Origin: Bacillota bacterium
GTDB lineage: Bacteria; Bacillota; Sulfobacillia; Thermaerobacterales; Thermaerobacteraceae
Length of the DNA: 8,389 nucleotides
NCBI GenBank assembly: GCA_003242195.1
Contig: QGUQ01000067.1
Location: 1 to 8,389, forward strand
Direction: 5' to 3'
Shown: positions 5,315 to 8,389 of the stretch, in pieces
Numbering within the stretch: position 1 is the first letter of the stretch
Layout of the letters: each line of letters begins with the position of its first letter
Program-made: the position numbers and the translations under genes
The notes under the pieces: generated by a model
Database searches by the model: none
The model's input: the letters and a program-made list of their open reading frames with translations, nothing else
Told to the model about the DNA's origin: nothing

Positions 5315-6940
5315 TCACGGCCCACCCTTGTCGGCGGCCAGGGCCTCCAGGACCGCGATGTCCCCCGTGCCGGGCCGCACCCGGAACCGGTCCGCCAGGC
5401 GCACCCCGACGAACCAGAGGGGCTCATCGCCGCTGACCACGAGGGGAGGCCACCAGCCGGACGGCAGCGCTTCCCTGGCCGCACCGGCCCCCACCGCCTG
5501 CCGGTAGAGCCTTCGCAAGGGCCTCCGGCCCCGGGCGCCCAGCGGCTGCATCCGCTCGCCGGGCGACGCGGGACGCACCACCAGCGGCAATTTAAGCTCA
5601 TTATAGTCACACAGCGCGCGGCCAACAACGCGCGGCGCCTCCGACGGTAGCTCCGGGCCCGCACGGACGGCCAGGGCCTCCGCTCCCGCCGGGTCCCCCC
5701 GCGCCAGCGCCTCGCGGACCGCCCGGGCCACCTCTCCCCCCAGCCGCCAGGCCCGCAACAGCAGGCCGGCCTCGGGTACCTCAACCGAGCCTGGCACGGG
5801 GAGTTCGTACCGATAACCAGCTTCCCCCGCAGCCGCCGCTGGAAAAACGCCGGGCGCCACCCCACCCCGGCGGACGCCCCCGAGGGCGGCCTCGATCCAG
5901 AGCTGGTCTCCCTCTCGGCGGGCTCGCCAGCCGCCCGGCAGGTCGAGGGCCGCGGGCATGCCGGTGGCGAGGCGGGCGGCCTCGACCTCCCCCTTATCGC
6001 CGTGTTCCTCCGCCGAGGCAACATCACCCGGACTCGCCCCGGCCGAGGCCGCCGCTGTCGCCAGCCCCCGCAGGCGCTCCACGGCCTCGAAGGACAGGTC
6101 GCGGCCGGTCAGCCGGCGGTAGAGGGCCTGTAACAGACGCCTCTGATCGGCCACCGGCAGCCGGCGGAAGGCCGCCAGGGGCAGGCCGCCCCGGTCACCC
6201 TCCATCACAGCCAGCCGCGCCAGCTGGCGCCGCGTGCGGCGCGCCAGCAGCTCCGCCTCGGCCGCCATGATGGTGGCCACCCGGCAGAGGATGCGACGGA
6301 CGGCCGGGTTGTACGCCCTTTCCAGAAGCGGCAGCAACTCGTGCCGTATCCGGTTGCGGGGAATGGACAGGTCGCGGTTGGTCGGATCCTCGCGCCAGTT
6401 CAGGCCGCGCTCCGCCGCATACTCCGCCAGCACCGCCCTCTCCACACCCAGGAGCGGGCGGATGAAACGGCCGCGGCGGGGTCGCATGCCGGCCAGCCCG
6501 GCGGGCCCCGCCCCCGCCAGCAGGCGGAGCAGGACGGTCTCGGCTTGATCGTCGGCGTGGTGGGCCAGGGCGATGCGGTCGGCGCCGAAGTCCCGCCCCA
6601 TCTCCCACAGCGCGCGATAACGGGCGGCGCGGGCGGCGGCCTCCGGCGACTCGCCGCCCGTGCGTACCCGAACCCGGCGCAGGAAGAAGGGTAAGCCGTA
6701 GCCCGCAGCCAGGTCCCGCACCCAGGCGGCGTCGGCGGCGGAATCGGGGCGGAGGCCGTGGTCCACGTGGGCCACGCCCAGGGCGGCGAGACCCAGATCG
6801 GCGCGCAGTCGCACCAAGACGTCCAGCAAGACCACGGAGTCGCGGCCCCCAGATACCGCTACCAGGACCCGCTGCCCCGGCGCCACCAGGCGGTGCCGGT
6901 TGATGAAATCCCGAACCTCCTCCAGCAGCGAGCCTGCCAC
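5315..6940 (-). CDS. tilS: tRNA(Ile) lysidine synthetase TilS
   Basis: TilS uses ATP and lysine to convert C34 of the CAU-anticodon tRNA-Ile to lysidine, so that it reads AUA and is charged with isoleucine; it is a cytosolic essential enzyme. From a GTG start at 6940 the protein has 541 residues. The N-type PP-loop SGGRDS is at 30-35, HVDHGLRP at 58-65, the HHADDQAET motif at 127-135, and DPTN...RNRIRHELLP at about 185-204. The C-terminal domain has PLVVRPASPGERMQPLG at about 452-468 and ends in a GVRLADRFRV strand. The GTG is chosen because it puts the PP-loop about 30 residues in, as is usual, with AGGGGAG 11 nt upstream. The in-frame ATG at 7084 would add 48 Arg/Ala-rich residues and has no Shine-Dalgarno. 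Two low-complexity insertions make it longer than the roughly 460 residues usual for the family. Confidence 0.94.
   Translation of the reverse strand: MAGSLLEEVRDFINRHRLVAPGQRVLVAVSGGRDSVVLLDVLVRLRADLGLAALGVAHVDHGLRPDSAADAAWVRDLAAGYGLPFFLRRVRVRTGGESPEAAARAARYRALWEMGRDFGADRIALAHHADDQAETVLLRLLAGAGPAGLAGMRPRRGRFIRPLLGVERAVLAEYAAERGLNWREDPTNRDLSIPRNRIRHELLPLLERAYNPAVRRILCRVATIMAAEAELLARRTRRQLARLAVMEGDRGGLPLAAFRRLPVADQRRLLQALYRRLTGRDLSFEAVERLRGLATAAASAGASPGDVASAEEHGDKGEVEAARLATGMPAALDLPGGWRARREGDQLWIEAALGGVRRGGVAPGVFPAAAAGEAGYRYELPVPGSVEVPEAGLLLRAWRLGGEVARAVREALARGDPAGAEALAVRAGPELPSEAPRVVGRALCDYNELKLPLVVRPASPGERMQPLGARGRRPLRRLYRQAVGAGAAREALPSGWWPPLVVSGDEPLWFVGVRLADRFRVRPGTGDIAVLEALAADKGGP
5600..5628 (-). 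promoter_or_regulatory. Promoter-like element inside the 3' end of tilS
   Basis: In transcription direction TTGTTG (5623-5628) and a perfect TATAAT (5600-5605) are separated by exactly 17 bases. The stretch lies in an AT-rich island within tilS, pointing at ftsH about 490 bases downstream. The -35 matches consensus at only three of six positions, so this is a candidate sigma-A promoter and not a firm call. Confidence 0.3.
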
Positions 6941-7044
6941 GCCTACCCGCGCTCCCCTCGGGGCACCTCTGCGTCCCGCCCTTCTTCCGGCGGCTGCCCC
7001 CGCCCGCTTCTTTCGCCTCTCGCCTGCCGTGGCCTGCACGGGAA

Positions 7045-7065
7045 GAGCGCGGCCGAGCCGCGCTC
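7045..7065 (-). terminator. Second GC-rich hairpin between spoIIE and tilS
   Basis: Perfect 9-bp inverted repeat GAGCGCGGC - 3-nt loop - GCCGCGCTC. In minus-strand RNA the stem extends by two G-U pairs and one G-C pair. It is followed by CTTCCC rather than a clean T-run. Together with the hairpin at 7076-7093 it makes a tandem stem pair in the roughly 180-bp gap, which holds no credible gene. It may mark the end of the spoIIE transcript. Confidence 0.4.
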
Positions 7066-7075
7066 CCCTGGGGAT

Positions 7076-7093
7076 GGGCGGCACGCGCCGCCC
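7076..7093 (-). terminator. Hairpin downstream of spoIIE, possible terminator without U-tract
   Basis: This is a perfect inverted repeat, GGGCGGC - 4-nt loop - GCCGCCC, 27 bases after the spoIIE stop codon in the direction of transcription. No run of T follows, so intrinsic termination is uncertain. In such a GC-rich genome it may simply be a 3'-end-protecting stem. The next hairpin lies 11 bases further on. Confidence 0.35.
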
Positions 7094-7119
7094 GGGACGA
7101 GGAGGAGAGGGGTATGGTT

Positions 7120-8321
7120 TTATCTCGCGCAGTCCAGGCCGGCCACCGGTGCCAGCTGTCCGCGCGAAACCAGCTGCCCGGCGAGCACCGTCATGTCGTC
7201 TCCCGCGCGGTTACCCGCCCGGCGCAAAGCTTCCTTTATTATCTGTGTCGCGACCCAGCGGGGCTCATGTTCCCGGAGCCCGGCGAGGAAACCGCGCACC
7301 CAGGCGGCCCCCGCCTCGACGTCACCGAAGGCGCTCAGCACCCCGTCGGACACCATGACCAGCAAGTCGCCCGGTCGCAGATACCCGCTGTCTCCCGCGA
7401 CCTCGATGTCTTCGAACATGCCCACGGGCAGGGCCGGCCGCGTGATCAGGCGCACGTCCCGGTCGTTTCGCACGAAGCTAGGAGCTGCCCCCACCTTGAT
7501 GAACTCCACCCGCCCGCGCTCCAGGTCCACCGAGGCCACATCCAGGGTGGTATACGTCTCCTCTCCCCTCAGGGCCAGGGCGGTGTTGAGAACCCGAATG
7601 GCGGCTTCCGCCGGCACGCCCGCATCCAGGAGCCGCTCGAGGAGGTGCAACGCCGCCCTGGACTCGGCGGCGGCCCGCCGCCCCGATCCCATCCCGTCGC
7701 TGAGAACCAGGACCATACGGCGGTCATCCTCGAAGGAGCGGCAGAGGTAGCCGTCGCCCGACACCCGGCGGCCTTCCTTCGGAGTGCGGGCCACTCCGAT
7801 CCGCATGCCGTAGCGCCAGCCCCGGCCCGGCCGCGGCTTGGGAGCCGTGCACTCCCGCTCGATGCAACCCGCCACCGTGGCCAGGCCCCGCAGTTGCTCG
7901 GCCACCAGGTTGCGCACCCGCTCGGCCCGCCGCTGCCACCGCAGCTCCAGGTGGAGGACTTCCAGGCCCTGGGCCAGTTCCTCGGCGATGGACGGCAGGC
8001 GGGGGCACCGGGCCCGCAGCCGCGGTGGTACCTTGGCCGCCTCCAGACCGTCGCCCCGTTCCAGCGCCGTCAAGATGTCGAACATGGCCTGGTAGGTGGT
8101 GGCGAACTCGCCCTGCCAGCAGGTCCGGGCGTGGGGGCAGTGCAGGCAGTGCCGGCGGGCGACCTCGTTGATGACCTCGCTCACCTGCTCGCGGTGTCCC
8201 GGCGGCGAGTCGGCGGGGCGTTCCACCGTGCGGGCCATCTCTCGCAACAGATCGCCCATGACGCGCCACGCAGCCCGCGCCGCCCCCCCCCGGGTAGGGG
8301 CTCGATCCCCGCCCGCGGCCG
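7120..8321 (-). CDS. spoIIE: Stage II sporulation protein E, PP2C-type phosphatase (3' part, N-terminus lost at contig end)
   Basis: SpoIIE dephosphorylates SpoIIAA-P, which frees sigma-F in the forespore, and also acts at the asymmetric septum with FtsZ. Numbered from the Met at 8259, the segment shows a Cys motif C38-x2-C41-x5-CW48 typical of SpoIIE, then a helical stretch ending in NLVAEQLRGL (about 117-126), then a full PP2C domain with metal-binding aspartates in SGD (D169), SDGM (D188), SDG (D305) and DDMT (D355), plus the KVGAAPS loop. The frame stays open upstream of 8259 to the last genomic base (8321), so that Met is internal and the membrane domain (roughly 300 residues in B. subtilis) is missing from the window. 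A run of nine C at 8283-8291 makes the extreme N-terminal frame less certain. The segment between QLRGL and the phosphatase is unusually short (see findings). The gene ends in TAA at 7120-7122. Confidence 0.93.
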
Positions 8322-8389
8322 CTGTCTCCTATACACATCCCCAAGCCCACGAGATCATGCACGAGTTCGTATGTCGTTCTCTGACTGAA
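8322..8389. other. Sequencing adapter contamination (Nextera transposase end + index + P7), not genomic
   Basis: Bases 8322-8355 match the 34-base Nextera read-2 adapter end (mosaic end CTGTCTCTTATACACATCT plus CCGAGCCCACGAGAC) at 30 of 34 positions; all four differences are transitions. The next eight bases, CATGCACG (8356-8363), sit exactly where the i7 index belongs. The final 26 bases (8364-8389) align without gaps to the P7 tail (ATCTCGTATGCCGTC...) at about 19 of 26 positions. The three blocks fill the 68 bases exactly. On the plus strand this reads as the peptide LLYTSPSPRD, a recurrent adapter-derived artefact in protein databases. The degraded match suggests assembly of low-quality read ends. 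Nothing here should be annotated as biology. Confidence 0.96.

Noticed and set aside
6941..7084. ATG at 7084 as the TilS start, adding 48 residues
   Set aside because: The added part is low-complexity Arg/Ala, has no Shine-Dalgarno, contains one of the two hairpins and part of the other, and would push the PP-loop to about residue 78.
7114..8388. 424-residue plus-strand open frame opposite spoIIE
   Set aside because: It is antisense to SpoIIE and runs into adapter sequence at its C-terminus, so it is partly artificial.
8322..8389. Sharp composition change at the right end as a sign of horizontal transfer
   Set aside because: The bases match sequencing adapter, not foreign genomic DNA.

Overview
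This is a very GC-rich window (most codons end in G or C) whose genes all lie on the minus strand, so gene order runs from high to low coordinates: spoIIE (3' part) - tilS - ftsH - cca-type nucleotidyltransferase with HD domain - M24 Xaa-Pro aminopeptidase - a possible coupled ORF cut by the left edge. A SpoIIE phosphatase together with the spoIIE-tilS-ftsH order points to an endospore-forming high-GC Firmicute (Bacillota), perhaps from a deep lineage such as the Thermaerobacter/Limnochordia type. That placement is inferred from gene content and base composition only.

Right end (7120-8389): the last 68 bases (8322-8389) are not genomic. They match a degraded Illumina Nextera transposase end, an 8-base index and a P7 adapter. 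The contig therefore ends inside spoIIE, which keeps its Cys motif and complete PP2C phosphatase domain but loses its N-terminal membrane domain.

Middle (5315-7119): a gap of about 180 bp with two perfect hairpins precedes tilS (tRNA-Ile lysidine synthetase). Centre (3158-5258): ftsH has its own extended -10 promoter, a GC-rich leader of about 137 nt that can fold in alternative ways, a near-ideal ribosome binding site and a 13-bp hairpin after its stop. hprT, which lies between tilS and ftsH in Bacillus subtilis, is absent. Left (1-3047): the nucleotidyltransferase and the aminopeptidase follow, then an ATGA-overlapping ORF running into a G-quadruplex-like G-rich left edge.

Together the genes cover tRNA maturation (3'-CCA repair, lysidine 34), membrane and soluble proteolysis (FtsH, Xaa-Pro peptidase) and the sporulation switch (SpoIIE). 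I see no mobile element, CRISPR array, rRNA or tRNA gene, and no evidence of a wholly new system. The points most worth checking are a SpoIIE that lacks most of the segment between its FtsZ/oligomerisation region and the phosphatase, the structured ftsH leader, and an AT-rich promoter-like island inside the 3' end of tilS.
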